Source: Lapidilactobacillus achengensis (GTDB lineage Bacteria; Bacillota; Bacilli; Lactobacillales; Lactobacillaceae). From it: a DNA stretch of 64,000 nucleotides. How positions within the stretch are numbered: position 1 is the stretch's first letter; every line of letters starts with the position of its first letter. The notes under the pieces are model-generated. The model searched no databases and was not told the DNA's origin. It worked only from the letters and a program-made list of their open reading frames with translations. The stretch spans positions 116,235 through 180,234 of the forward strand of contig NZ_RHOV01000003.1 of assembly GCF_003946655.1 (NCBI RefSeq), read 5' to 3'. The translations under genes were made by a program, and so were the position numbers. This document shows, in pieces, positions 1-9,396 of the stretch.

Positions 1-18
1 TGTTCACCTACAAAAGGC

Positions 19-2691
19 TTAATGATTTTCTCTGCTTAACCTCGTTAGAATGACTGGTATAGCAGTCTCAATCTTTAAATCAACCGTCTTATTTTCCGGA
101 ATTAATAATCTTAGTGTTTGTTCTTGCTCCTGATCATGGAAATGCAGAATTCCCAGTGCTTGATTAGTCCGTAGATCCGTTAACGTCAACGTTCCAGTGG
201 CCCGCGCGGACAAAACTAATGCCAAATGACCACGGTGGAGTTCTAGATCCCGATAAACCACATACCCATCTTGACCTAAACTCAGTAGCTGATACTGAGT
301 TTTTTTGCTAGTGATTTCGATGTTGTGGTACTCATCAAAATTAACGGCTGCTAGGTTGGTCAAGGGATGCGCAGGCTTGGCCACTCCTAAATCAAGAGGC
401 AGTCGTTGTTGCGCATCCGTGGCGGCGAACCCGACTTCTAAGTGGTAAGACGCCTCGGGGAAGTAAAATTGCTGGGACTGCGGATCAAACCAGGTAAAGT
501 CGTTCAGGTCAACGGTCAGTTCCAATTGTTTGGTCGCCCCCGCCGCTAAAGTTGTTTTTTGAAAGGCCAACAATTGTTTACGATTAGCCCGACCAGCAAT
601 ACCACTGGCTTGCAAATAGACCTGCGGCGTTTCCGTCACGGCATAGGCTTCCGGATTCGTCAGAGTCAGCCGAACGGTCAAATCGGTGCCAGCGCGCTGA
701 CTGTTGACCTGTTGTAATTGAACTTGGCCATAAGTCAGCCCAAAGCCGAAGGGATAAGCGATTTGTTCCAGTAGCGCATATTGATACGTGCGCTGGGTTT
801 TCTCAATATCGTAATCGGTCAACCGCGGCATGTGCCAGTTGCGGCCATACCAGGTTTGCGATAATTTGCCAGTCGGCGCCAACTGTCCAAAAATAATTTT
901 GGCCATGGCGGTGCCTAGAGATTGGCCCGCATACCCCGTAAATAGCAGTGCCTGGGTTGGTAATTGGTCGGTCAGGAACGGATACCCGCCAACAATCAAG
1001 GTGACCACTTGCGCTGACGTTGTGGCGAGCATTTGCGCCAATTGGACTTGCTCCGCCGGCAGTTCAAGATTACTGCGATCTTCCGTTTCCCGCGCGTTCA
1101 CGAGGGGATGATTGCCGCCCACCAAGATGACCGTTGGAAAATCGTTAGCAAGCGCTTGGACCCGGGCTTGACCAGAATCAACGATTTTGACCGTTCCCAC
1201 TGCCGGCTTCAAAATTCCCGCCGCGCTCATGCTGTTGATATCACTAGCATTGAAATTATGATCCAAGGCGTAGAATTGACCAGCGCCATCCAGATAAAAC
1301 GCCTCGCGGACAATCCAATCGTAAACTTCGGTTTTGCCTAACTCTAATTGACCCTGTTCGTTCAAACGTAAATAACGGCGACTTTGTTGATCACGGAAGA
1401 AGACCAAATTTTGGTTCCAACGTTCAACCTCAAACACATGACCGTTAAGTTTATCGTTGGTTGGATAGGTTGACGCGAAAGTAAGTTCAGCGTAATCGTT
1501 GCTATTCACATAACGACAATGATCGCCTAATAAGTGACCGATCCCTGCCTGAACAGTTTCCCGATTTTCCGGAATCGTGGCATACCAATCGCGCACGAAT
1601 CGATCGGCTAATGGCCCCGTGACCAGGACATCTTGTTGGGGATCCAGCGGCAACAAATTCCCTTGATTTTTTAACAGGACTGTCCCTTCGGCATATGTCT
1701 GCTGAACCAGTAAATCGTGGGCCTCGGTGCCAATATCGTTGCGATTCAACGAATCAAAAGGTGTTGTTGCGCCATTCTGTCCTAGTTCTAGGCGCACTTT
1801 CAACGTATTTGTCACCGCGCGATCGATGTCTTGCTCGTTAATAAGGCCTTGAGTTAAAGCCTGCCGCGCAGCCGTTTCCACCTTGTCTTTGTCATCAACG
1901 AAGCAGTCGATTCCCTTCCTTAGGGCATCGGCCACCGCCGCGGCCGGCTGGTCATAATAGTGATAGTCCTCCAGATTGAGGGTCAAAGCGCCCCCATCCG
2001 TCACGACACAGCCGTCCATTTGCCACTGATCCTTCAGTTGCTGGATTTCCGGTGATTGCATCGCCGGAATCCCATTGATCCCGTTATAAGCGGTCATCAT
2101 TGATTGGGCATGATTATCCCGAAAAGCGAAAATAAAAGGTTTCAAGTAGTATTCATGTTTCATCGTAGGAATGACCGTATTCGACGTACTTCCTCGATTG
2201 ATCTCATTGTTGTTCGCAAAGAAATGCTTTGGCGCCGCCGCCATTTTCAAGAAATGAGCGGAGCCCTGAAAGCCACGAATCAGGCCGCCACTGACTTGCC
2301 CTGTCAGATAAGGGTCTTCGCCATAGCCCTCTTCATTACGACCCCAGCGCGGATCACGCTCCAAATCAACCGTTGGCGCCCACGGCATGAGCCAGGCCTG
2401 CCGACCAGTAGTGTTGTATAACGCTCGGGCTTCATCGGAAACGACGGCGCCAACTTTTTCCATTAAGGTCGGGTTCCAAGTCTGCGATAAGGTCAAGGGA
2501 ATGGGAAATGACGTGGTTTGATACTTTTGACGATCAACGATGCCATGCGCGGCCTCACCACCAATATGGAACTCCCCTAAATTGAACCGGGGAATTGGGG
2601 ATTGCGAAGTTGATAGAAGACTGATTTTTTCGGCCAAAGTTAATTGTGCGACAATGGTTTCTGCTTGCTGACGTGCCCACGAGTGACTCAA
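19..2691 (-). CDS. GH3 beta-glycosidase (beta-xylosidase/beta-glucosidase type)
   Basis: Family 3 glycoside hydrolase, probably cytoplasmic because no signal peptide is seen, removing terminal sugars from imported oligosaccharides. The GH3 N-terminal barrel shows the substrate-binding KHFFANN segment and the nucleophile region VVTDGGAL (Asp near residue 232 from the chosen start). A fascin/trefoil-like insertion (around NLVFFRD...RYLRLNEQGQLELG) interrupts the second half, followed by the alpha/beta sandwich and a C-terminal Fn3-like domain. I choose the TTG at 2689-2691: it has GGAGG at 2699-2703 with 7-nt spacing. An in-frame start at 2763 would overlap the upstream GH43 gene and has no such site. 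It follows GH43 by 53 bp, presumably as one operon. Beta-xylosidase activity is inferred from that partner; beta-glucosidase or arabinosidase is possible. Confidence 0.85.
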   Translation of the reverse strand: MSHSWARQQAETIVAQLTLAEKISLLSTSQSPIPRFNLGEFHIGGEAAHGIVDRQKYQTTSFPIPLTLSQTWNPTLMEKVGAVVSDEARALYNTTGRQAWLMPWAPTVDLERDPRWGRNEEGYGEDPYLTGQVSGGLIRGFQGSAHFLKMAAAPKHFFANNNEINRGSTSNTVIPTMKHEYYLKPFIFAFRDNHAQSMMTAYNGINGIPAMQSPEIQQLKDQWQMDGCVVTDGGALTLNLEDYHYYDQPAAAVADALRKGIDCFVDDKDKVETAARQALTQGLINEQDIDRAVTNTLKVRLELGQNGATTPFDSLNRNDIGTEAHDLLVQQTYAEGTVLLKNQGNLLPLDPQQDVLVTGPLADRFVRDWYATIPENRETVQAGIGHLLGDHCRYVNSNDYAELTFASTYPTNDKLNGHVFEVERWNQNLVFFRDQQSRRYLRLNEQGQLELGKTEVYDWIVREAFYLDGAGQFYALDHNFNASDINSMSAAGILKPAVGTVKIVDSGQARVQALANDFPTVILVGGNHPLVNARETEDRSNLELPAEQVQLAQMLATTSAQVVTLIVGGYPFLTDQLPTQALLFTGYAGQSLGTAMAKIIFGQLAPTGKLSQTWYGRNWHMPRLTDYDIEKTQRTYQYALLEQIAYPFGFGLTYGQVQLQQVNSQRAGTDLTVRLTLTNPEAYAVTETPQVYLQASGIAGRANRKQLLAFQKTTLAAGATKQLELTVDLNDFTWFDPQSQQFYFPEASYHLEVGFAATDAQQRLPLDLGVAKPAHPLTNLAAVNFDEYHNIEITSKKTQYQLLSLGQDGYVVYRDLELHRGHLALVLSARATGTLTLTDLRTNQALGILHFHDQEQEQTLRLLIPENKTVDLKIETAIPVILTRLSRENH

Positions 2692-2744
2692 ATTACTACC
2701 TCCATCTTGATGATTGCTAAGATTGAATGACAAAAACCGAACTG

Positions 2745-4247
2745 CTAATACTGATAACGCCAATCACTAAACGTGCTCCAAGCAGACGTGGCCGCCGGCT
2801 TTTGGGCGAACAAGCCCAGCATCACACCGGTGAAATTACCAGCAACCTCACTTGAAAGATACTTAGTCTGAGCTTGCCCCAAATCGTATTGTTTTCCGGC
2901 AACTGTAGCGCTAAAACCGTAGTGATAATTACTTCCCGTCACAGTTAACCGCACCGGTTGGGGGCTGGCGCTGGACGGTAAAATAATTTGATGGTCTTCT
3001 TGGACCAGGTCACCTAAAGATAGCCGCCGTAATAACTCGACGCCATGATCAGTCGGGCGCACCAATAATTCATAGTGCTGATTTTCGGACATATAAACCG
3101 TGATTCCTGCCTCTTGAGCCGCGCCAGTTAAAGTGACCGCGTAGGTGAAATCCAGTTCATCTTGACGGACAAACAAGGCGGTAGGCGATGTTTGGGTATT
3201 ATCAATCGTCACATCAGTCCCGTGTAATTGCCAAGTATCCTGATCAATCCGATAATTTGCCAGCTCCAGATTGCGGAGATAAACCCATTCCTGACCAATG
3301 GTTGTGTTGGTAAAATCAAAGCGGCGATGTTGATCTTGTTGCAGCGCTTGACCAGGACCCGTCATCTCAGCGCGCGTCGTCCCCTGATCACCAGCCTGCA
3401 GCCAACCACTCTCATCGAATGTCGCCGGCACTAAGTAAACCTCGCGACCGGTAATGTGGTGTTGAATGTATTGATCCAATTGGCGAAAGGCCAGATGGAT
3501 CAGCCACCAATTACCTTGCGGGTCATCAACCAAATCTGCATGACCACAACCTTGAATCTGATACCCGCCTAGATCACGATTTGTTAAGATCGGATTATGT
3601 GGGTCTGAGAGATAGGGACCAGCTAACTGATCACTTTTAGCCATCACCATCATATGCCCATATTCCGTACCGCCTTCAGATGCCAGCAAGTAATAGGTTT
3701 TTCCAATTTGGTATAGGTGCGGACCTTCCAAATAACGGCCCCCATTACCCTGCCAAATACACCGAGTCGGACTCAATTTCCGCCCGATCGTTAAGTCGAG
3801 TTCACATTGAACGATGCCATTCACGCCGTCATCATCGGTGCCATTACTCATGAAATAAGCATGATCCCCTTCGAAATAAAATGAAGGATCAATGCCGTCC
3901 TGATCGACCCAAATTGGATCTGACCAAGCGCCATGAATATCATCTGTCCAGACAAAGAAGTTGCCACCATGATCAACATTAGTTGTCACCATATAAAAAC
4001 GACCCTGATGATAACGAATCGTCGGCGCATAGATCCCGCCCGATGTCGATGAGGTCGCTAAAGGTAATTGTTCCTTTCGATTCAACACATGTCCGATCTG
4101 ATGCCAATTCAACAGATCCTTACTCTCAAATAAGGGAACACCTGGGAAATAATTGAACGAGCTAGTCACCAAATAATAAGTATCGCCAACGCGACAAACA
4201 CTTGGATCCGGATGGAATCCAGGAATAATAGGATTATGATATTTCAT
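2745..4247 (-). CDS. GH43 beta-xylosidase/alpha-L-arabinofuranosidase
   Basis: Family 43 enzyme of the two-domain xylosidase type: an N-terminal five-bladed propeller (about residues 1-300) and a C-terminal concanavalin-like sandwich (about 310-500). Catalytic motifs are visible: HPDPS with base Asp14, DGIDPSF with Asp120 (pKa modulator) and YLEGPHLY with general acid Glu174. There is no signal peptide, so it should act inside the cell on xylo- or arabino-oligosaccharides. Its ATG follows GGAGG with a good spacing. It is the first gene of a two-gene operon with the GH3 enzyme. A TATAAT-like -10 box lies 25 bp upstream. Whether xylose or arabinose is released cannot be told from sequence alone. 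Confidence 0.88.
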   Translation of the reverse strand: MKYHNPIIPGFHPDPSVCRVGDTYYLVTSSFNYFPGVPLFESKDLLNWHQIGHVLNRKEQLPLATSSTSGGIYAPTIRYHQGRFYMVTTNVDHGGNFFVWTDDIHGAWSDPIWVDQDGIDPSFYFEGDHAYFMSNGTDDDGVNGIVQCELDLTIGRKLSPTRCIWQGNGGRYLEGPHLYQIGKTYYLLASEGGTEYGHMMVMAKSDQLAGPYLSDPHNPILTNRDLGGYQIQGCGHADLVDDPQGNWWLIHLAFRQLDQYIQHHITGREVYLVPATFDESGWLQAGDQGTTRAEMTGPGQALQQDQHRRFDFTNTTIGQEWVYLRNLELANYRIDQDTWQLHGTDVTIDNTQTSPTALFVRQDELDFTYAVTLTGAAQEAGITVYMSENQHYELLVRPTDHGVELLRRLSLGDLVQEDHQIILPSSASPQPVRLTVTGSNYHYGFSATVAGKQYDLGQAQTKYLSSEVAGNFTGVMLGLFAQKPAATSAWSTFSDWRYQY

Positions 4248-4271
4248 TACAGGTCCTCCATAATTGAATAG

Positions 4272-4277
4272 ATTATA
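4272..4277 (-). promoter_or_regulatory. -10 box (TATAAT) before the GH43-GH3 operon
   Basis: A perfect TATAAT on the minus strand lies shortly before the GH43 ribosome site. No good -35 hexamer is found at 17 bp, so the promoter may need an activator, perhaps the nearby AraC protein. Farther upstream (about 4330-4356) is an AACCTT...AAGGTT inverted repeat that could be an operator. Confidence 0.45.
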
Positions 4278-4482
4278 AATGTGGTGTTCTCAGTGCGTTT
4301 GTTTGTAACACCAACTAACCAAATGATAACCTTTTCACCGGAAAAAACAAGGTTATTTTAGTAACGTTAGTAAATCATTGATTTCCCCAAAATTGGCTTG
4401 GTGTTGCTGGGGCGTCATCTGCCTAATGTGCTTGCGAAGCTGGCGGTGAAGATGTTTCAATGTTGGCCGCGGCTTGCGCTGC

Positions 4483-4616
4483 GAAATTCGGGGTGAGCTC
4501 GCTGTGGGCGCTGTTTTGAGCCAATCCGCAAAGTGCGCGGCTTGTCTCAAAATCAGGCCTTGTCCTAAGCGGTAAACCGCCAAGGACAATTTCACGGCGA
4601 TCTCACCCCGAATTTC
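4483..4616. repeat. Nested palindromic element A
   Basis: Outer arms GAAATTCGGGGTGAG (4483-4497) and its exact complement (4602-4616) enclose two hairpins: TTTTGAG...CTCAAAA (4514-4552) and TTGTCC...GGACAA (4560-4589). The 39-bp core 4557-4595 recurs, inverted, at 5025-5064. The rest of 4248-5275 contains no gene I can support. An open frame on the minus strand at 4353-4817 runs through this palindrome and resembles no family. Confidence 0.75.
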
Positions 4617-4995
4617 TCCGCTCCAGCCGCTCAACGTTATAACAGCCGTTTGAGCACTCACGCCAACTGGCAACCTATGGTCAATTGATGAGGCTTCACG
4701 CAGTTGACGGCCATGGTTAGTGGTTACCAGCTTTAAATTGGTGACACCAGTGCAGTCTGCCTGATGAACTCGTACAGGATCTTGCTGAATCAGCTGAATC
4801 GGTCGTTCTTCACCCAAGAATTGTTAAGGAAACGAGTAGAGATGTTCAGCCTACGCAAAATGTCACGACCTTTTAATCCGAATCAGTTGGCATTGCCGTA
4901 CCACCCAAAAAGTGGGTAATTGTTTTGACCTCTAGCTTGCCAAAGCACTTCGTCAAATCCTTCGCCTCGATGGCAGATAGGCTCAATTCTGCCTA

Positions 4996-5152
4996 GCAAC
5001 CGGCTGGGACTGCGCGGCTCAGTGGTGAAATTGTCCTTTGCGGCTTTGCCGCTTAGGACAAGGCTCGATTTGAAGCCAATTCCCGCTTTTGGAATTGGCT
5101 TCAAACGACGCCCACCACGTTCCAGTCCGCATCAGCAGTCCCAGCCGGTTGC
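4996..5152. repeat. Nested palindromic element B
   Basis: Perfect 18-bp outer arms (4996-5013 and 5135-5152, GCAACCGGCTGGGACTGC and its complement) enclose a perfect 15-bp stem hairpin (5069-5083 with 5091-5105) and the TTGTCC/GGACAA hairpin (5025-5064). The inner hairpin order matches element A read in the opposite direction, but the outer arms differ. It resembles an intergenic mobile palindrome (REP/MITE-like). Confidence 0.78.
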
Positions 5153-5275
5153 GCTTACGCGCAACACCCACCAAAAGCCTGCAATCAAACGCAGATTCAA
5201 GAATAGAAATCAAACAACTAAATCAGTCCAAACACTGAACAAAGCCGTCAAGCCTATGATCCGCAACAACCGAAT

Positions 5276-6286
5276 TTATTCTAAATCCTGACGCGCCAGC
5301 GCGGCGCTTATGTCCACCCCAGGATCCACTTGCTGGTTATTCAAGAAAGTATGGGTGTAGGCATGGCGATACTGGCTCGGTGTTAAGCGGGTTTGTTGCT
5401 TAAAGAAGCGCATGAAATATTTGGCGTCTTGGAAATAGGCTTGTTGGCTGACTTCAGCCACACTCAGTCGCGTGGTTAAAAGTAAATATTTGGCCCAATC
5501 CAGTTTGACCGAATTCATATAGGCCTTAACGCTGACCCCTAACTCTTGCTTGAACCGGCGTGTTAAGTAATCGGGGTTTAGGCCAAAGTGCGCCGCCACG
5601 GCGGCGACACGCAGGTCTTGGTCCATCCGCACCCGAATCCATTCTTTGATTTCGTTGAGGGAGGTTTGGTTGCTGGAAATGCCTTGGCGCTCTTGCCAAC
5701 TGGCATTGGCCAACTCGATCAGTAGCATCGTTGCTTGATAGTTTTCGGCCATTTGGGCGAAATATGGACTGTGCGCTACATCTAACAGCTGTTTGGCCGC
5801 GATCAAGACCTTTTCTTGTTGCGCCAAATGAAAATATCGCGGTATGCGTAACGTGGTCGCCGCTAGCTCAGACGGCGTGGGTCCTGTGGGTTGATTGTTC
5901 GCTGCTTGCCCGCCCACAGTCTGAGACTTTTGCGTACCGGTGTTCCCGGAGGCGACGACTTGGTAGCTACCATCTTGGATAAAGTGAAACCAGATGAATT
6001 GGCTTGGGGTCACGGTCGCCAACGTCCCAACAATACTTTCAAAAGGGAAAACGGTCAGCACATCGCCGGCCTCAACTTTGAATTGTTCGCTACCAATGGC
6101 CAATTGGATTCGGCCACTCAAGCCAATGATCACCTCGGTATCAGCTTGGTGGGTAAATAAGTGATGGCGCCAGCCTAACTCAGCGCTAAATTGGCCACTT
6201 TGCAAATAGCGCACCGGTCGCTGGCAATCGATCAGTAAATCAGCCAAATTGATCCCCCTTCCATTTTCAATATCGGATTTGTCCAC
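5276..6286 (-). CDS. AraC-family regulator (cupin + AraC HTH)
   Basis: Intact AraC/XylS regulator of 336 residues. The N-terminal half is a cupin-like sugar-sensing domain (around LAIGSEQFKVEAGDVLTVFP). The C-terminal third has two helix-turn-helix units (VAAVAAHFGLNPDYLTRRFKQ and VAEVSQQAYFQDAKYFMRFF). It is divergent from a GH127 gene, with 91 bp between start codons, and presumably activates that gene when arabinosides are present. A paralogue sits in the same divergent relation to a second GH127 gene at the other end of the window, but carries a stop codon. That pairing supports a dedicated role in beta-L-arabinofuranoside use. Confidence 0.9.
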   Translation of the reverse strand: MDKSDIENGRGINLADLLIDCQRPVRYLQSGQFSAELGWRHHLFTHQADTEVIIGLSGRIQLAIGSEQFKVEAGDVLTVFPFESIVGTLATVTPSQFIWFHFIQDGSYQVVASGNTGTQKSQTVGGQAANNQPTGPTPSELAATTLRIPRYFHLAQQEKVLIAAKQLLDVAHSPYFAQMAENYQATMLLIELANASWQERQGISSNQTSLNEIKEWIRVRMDQDLRVAAVAAHFGLNPDYLTRRFKQELGVSVKAYMNSVKLDWAKYLLLTTRLSVAEVSQQAYFQDAKYFMRFFKQQTRLTPSQYRHAYTHTFLNNQQVDPGVDISAALARQDLE

Positions 6287-6377
6287 TTTCTCTTCGATTA
6301 TAGCAGTTTTTCTTGTTAAGAAAAGCGATTACAATGAAGTTAAATAATGAAGTTACCATCGAAAGGAGTTCCACCCC
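6287..6377. promoter_or_regulatory. Divergent control region with cre-like site
   Basis: The 91 bp between the AraC and GH127 genes hold a cre-like sequence, GAAAAGCGATTACA (6320-6333), which matches 12 of 14 positions of the CcpA consensus. A TACAAT -10-like box overlaps its end. The -35 is poor, consistent with activation by the AraC protein. GH127 has a clear AAAGGAG ribosome site. Confidence 0.5.
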
Positions 6378-8348
6378 ATGCTACAACCTGAAATCAAAAT
6401 AACCGACACCTTTTGGCAACAATATCGTCATTTGGTCAAGACCGTGATGATTCCCTACCAGTGGTCGGTGATCAACGACGACGCGACGGTCCAAATCGAA
6501 CAAGAGAATGCTAACTCATATAACGTCACTGAAAAAAGCCACGCCATTCAGAATCTAAAAATCGCCGCGGGGCAGGCAACGGGTGACTTTTATGGCTTTT
6601 GGTTCCAAGACTCTGATGTTTACAAATGGCTGGAAGCCGTGGCCTATGCACTTCGTTATGAGCCAGATCAACACTTACAGAACATCGCCGATGACTTGAT
6701 CGACTTGATTGGTCAAGCGCAAGAGTCAGATGGTTATTTAGATACCTTTTTCCAATTGCAGGCACCGGCCGAGAAGTTTCAGCATATTAGTTTTAGTCAT
6801 GAACTTTACTGTATGGGGCATTACATTGAGGCGGGGATCGCTTATTTTGAAACGACCGGAAATCAGTTAGCATTGACGATCGCCACCAAGATGGCCGATT
6901 GTATTGCCAGTCACTTTGGTCCAAAACCCGGACAATTGCATGGCTATCCTGGTCACCCGGAGGTCGAACTGGCCCTGGCGAAACTGGCTGACGTCACAGA
7001 CGAGCCCCGTTACCGCGATTTGGCCGCCTACATGATCGATCAGCGTGGCCAACAGACCCCTAACTTTTTCGCGGAACAAAACGACCAAAATAAGCACAAG
7101 CACTTAACGCTTCCCTTTCCACAACAGCCAGATCCAGCCCAAAGTTATTTCCAAAACGACCGTCCCGTTCGTGAACTGGACCATGCTGAAGGTCACGCTG
7201 TGCGGATGACTTATTTATTGACGGGAATGGCCCATGTGGCGCGCCAAACTCAGGACAAGGAACTGGCAGCGACTTGTCAACGGCTGTGGCAAGATATTGT
7301 CAAAAAACAAATGTATGTCACTGGCGGCATTGGCGCAACGGTGGCTGGGGAGGCCTTTACTTATGATTATGACTTGCCGAATGACACCATGTATTGTGAG
7401 ACCTGTGCCTCTTGCGCGATGGTTTTCTTCGCGCAACAAATGTTGAAGACAACACCTCAAGGCGAGTATGCTGATGTCATGGAACGCGAACTTTACAATG
7501 GCACGATCAGCGGGATGAGCCTGGACGCGCAACACTTCTTCTATGTCAATCCGCTCGAGGTCGACCCCCAGGCCAGCGCCCAAGATCCGACGAAATCCCA
7601 CGTTAAAGTGCAACGACCAGCCTGGTTTGGCTGTGCTTGTTGCCCACCGAATCTGGCGCGTTTGATTGCCTCAGTCGATCAGTATCTCTATACCGTCAAG
7701 GATGATACGATTTATAGCAACCAATTTATCGCCAATCAGACGGATTTTGGCAATGGTCTGCAAATCGAGCAACAGGGTAATTATCCTTGGTCCGGTCAGA
7801 TCACTTATCAAATCACAACCACGACGCCGCTGCCATTCACCCTGGCTTTGCGCATTCCTGCTTGGTCGCAAGCAAATTTCCAAGTCAGCGTTGATGGGCA
7901 GCCAATCACTGCCACTTTAGAACAAGGCTACCTGCGTTTCACTAAAACCTGGTCAGCCACCACCACGATTATTATTGACCTCGACATGAGCGTGCGGACT
8001 GTTCAAGCCAATCCGCGCGTGACCGCTGACTTAGGCAAAGTTGCCGTCCAACGCGGTCCATTGGTCTATTGCGTTGAGGAAGCCGATAACGGGAAGAACC
8101 TTGCCTGGCTGTCATTGCCTGAACAACCAACCTTCCAGATCCACCCGGACACTCGGGGTTTGGCGCTGTCACAACTGCAGAGTCTAACAACAATAGCAAC
8201 TAAAGTGAGCGCACCGGCGCCGGATGCGCCACTTTATACCAAGTCCACCACACCCGTCCGCCAACCCCAAGCAATTACCTTGATTCCTTATTTCGCCTGG
8301 GCCAACCGTCAAGCTGGAGAAATGCGGGTTTGGCTAAACCAAGATTAA
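6378..8348 (+). CDS. GH127 beta-L-arabinofuranosidase
   Basis: Family 127 (formerly DUF1680) enzyme, 656 residues, cytoplasmic. Members such as HypBA1 of Bifidobacterium longum release L-arabinose from beta-1,2-linked arabinofuranosides of hydroxyproline-rich plant glycoproteins. The zinc/cysteine catalytic site is visible: ETC (Glu341, Cys343) and CACCPPN (Cys422 and Cys423), with Cys422 the expected nucleophile. The (alpha/alpha)6 barrel core and C-terminal beta-sandwich fit the family length. It is divergent from the intact AraC gene and ends in a strong terminator at 8440-8486. A paralogue (59132-61144) shares most motifs, for example SHELYCMGHYIEAG. The differing middle part, around 235-265, may reflect different substrates. 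Confidence 0.93.
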   Translation: MLQPEIKITDTFWQQYRHLVKTVMIPYQWSVINDDATVQIEQENANSYNVTEKSHAIQNLKIAAGQATGDFYGFWFQDSDVYKWLEAVAYALRYEPDQHLQNIADDLIDLIGQAQESDGYLDTFFQLQAPAEKFQHISFSHELYCMGHYIEAGIAYFETTGNQLALTIATKMADCIASHFGPKPGQLHGYPGHPEVELALAKLADVTDEPRYRDLAAYMIDQRGQQTPNFFAEQNDQNKHKHLTLPFPQQPDPAQSYFQNDRPVRELDHAEGHAVRMTYLLTGMAHVARQTQDKELAATCQRLWQDIVKKQMYVTGGIGATVAGEAFTYDYDLPNDTMYCETCASCAMVFFAQQMLKTTPQGEYADVMERELYNGTISGMSLDAQHFFYVNPLEVDPQASAQDPTKSHVKVQRPAWFGCACCPPNLARLIASVDQYLYTVKDDTIYSNQFIANQTDFGNGLQIEQQGNYPWSGQITYQITTTTPLPFTLALRIPAWSQANFQVSVDGQPITATLEQGYLRFTKTWSATTTIIIDLDMSVRTVQANPRVTADLGKVAVQRGPLVYCVEEADNGKNLAWLSLPEQPTFQIHPDTRGLALSQLQSLTTIATKVSAPAPDAPLYTKSTTPVRQPQAITLIPYFAWANRQAGEMRVWLNQD

Positions 8349-8439
8349 CTAAAAAATCCTAGACCTCTTAAAAGCCGCATTCCAAAGCAATACCGCCACT
8401 CCTAAAAGAAGATTCTCATTTTCATTGACAAAGAGCCAA

Positions 8440-8486
8440 AAAAGAACCAGCGTGACTTCAAAATTTCAAGTCGTGCTGGTTCTTTT
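8440..8486. terminator. Bidirectional terminator
   Basis: A 12-bp perfect stem, AAAAGAACCAGC / GCTGGTTCTTTT, with a further inner stem. It stands between the convergent GH127 (plus) and aquaporin (minus) genes and is T-rich on both strands. The rest of 8349-8669 shows no gene. Confidence 0.85.
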
Positions 8487-8669
8487 GATGTAGCTTTTCA
8501 GAGTTTTGTGGGCCTGGTATTGCTCATGGTCATTTTCGTTGCAAACCCAACCACGGTCGCCATTGGTCCTTGATTTGAACATCGGTCGACCAACAGACCA
8601 GACAACCAACTGGGCACCCTAGTTTCCCAGAAAACCACTGGCTCACCTTACGTGACAGTTGCGATAATT

Positions 8670-9344
8670 CTAGGCACGGTTGGCTTTGATCACTCGATAA
8701 ACCAACGCCGCCAGGGCGCCGCCGGCCAATGGCGCTAAGACATACAACCAATAGTGGCGCAGCACCTGGCCGCCAAGAAAGATTGCCGGTCCAAAACTAC
8801 GCGCCGGATTCAAGGAGGCGCCTGTCAGCTTTTGCCCCAAGATGATCAGGCAACCCAAAACGACCCCAATCACCCAAGGCCCCGCTTCAGGATGACCAAA
8901 ATCAGTATCAGTAACGAAGAGGATCACGCCAACTAAGATAAAGGTGATCGTCATTTCAATCAAAAAGGCACTCCCGGCATTGATTGAAAAATCGGTCTCA
9001 CCCAAATGTTGGGCTGATAATCCCGCGGCTAAGGTCCAATTACGCAACAACCCGGAAGCAGCCGTGGCTCCTAAAAACTGGGCGACTAGATAACCAATGA
9101 ATTCGCGCCCGCTTAACTGATGAACCAGCCAAAAAGCCAAGGAAACGGCGGGATTGAAATGGGCGCCAGAAAGATCCCCTACCGCAAAAATCATGACTAG
9201 GATCGGGAGGACGAACGCCAAAGCCACGAAATAAGGATTGCCACTACCAATAAAAAGGCAATAACCCGTGCCAATAATCATCATCACAAAAGTACCTAGA
9301 AATTCCGCGACGTATTTATCCAAATTATGAAATTTACTGATCAT
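8670..9344 (-). CDS. Aquaporin/glycerol facilitator (MIP family)
   Basis: Integral membrane channel of 224 residues with about six transmembrane helices. Both half-helix signatures are present: HFNPAVSL (NPA 1) and SLNPARSF (NPA 2), the latter with the Arg of the selectivity filter. The second signature in the water/small-solute type supports a channel rather than a transporter. The ribosome site is weak (AGGTAGG). It lies downstream of GH27 in the same direction, but is separated from it by a 100-bp imperfect palindrome. A channel in a polysaccharide locus is unusual; it may ease osmotic load or leak a small polyol. The solute is not predictable by eye. Confidence 0.9.
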   Translation of the reverse strand: MISKFHNLDKYVAEFLGTFVMMIIGTGYCLFIGSGNPYFVALAFVLPILVMIFAVGDLSGAHFNPAVSLAFWLVHQLSGREFIGYLVAQFLGATAASGLLRNWTLAAGLSAQHLGETDFSINAGSAFLIEMTITFILVGVILFVTDTDFGHPEAGPWVIGVVLGCLIILGQKLTGASLNPARSFGPAIFLGGQVLRHYWLYVLAPLAGGALAALVYRVIKANRA

Positions 9345-9396
9345 TCTGCTAGCCTACCTACCCTTATATTTTTAACGTGCGGCGCGAAACGTGTTC

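Noticed and set aside
4353..4817. Open frame of 154 codons on the minus strand in the 4.3-5.3 kb gap
   Set aside because: It runs through nested palindrome A, shows no family resemblance and has no clear ribosome site; more likely non-coding.
4883..5291. Several short open frames on both strands over palindrome B
   Set aside because: They are mirror translations of the palindrome arms and share no protein-like pattern.
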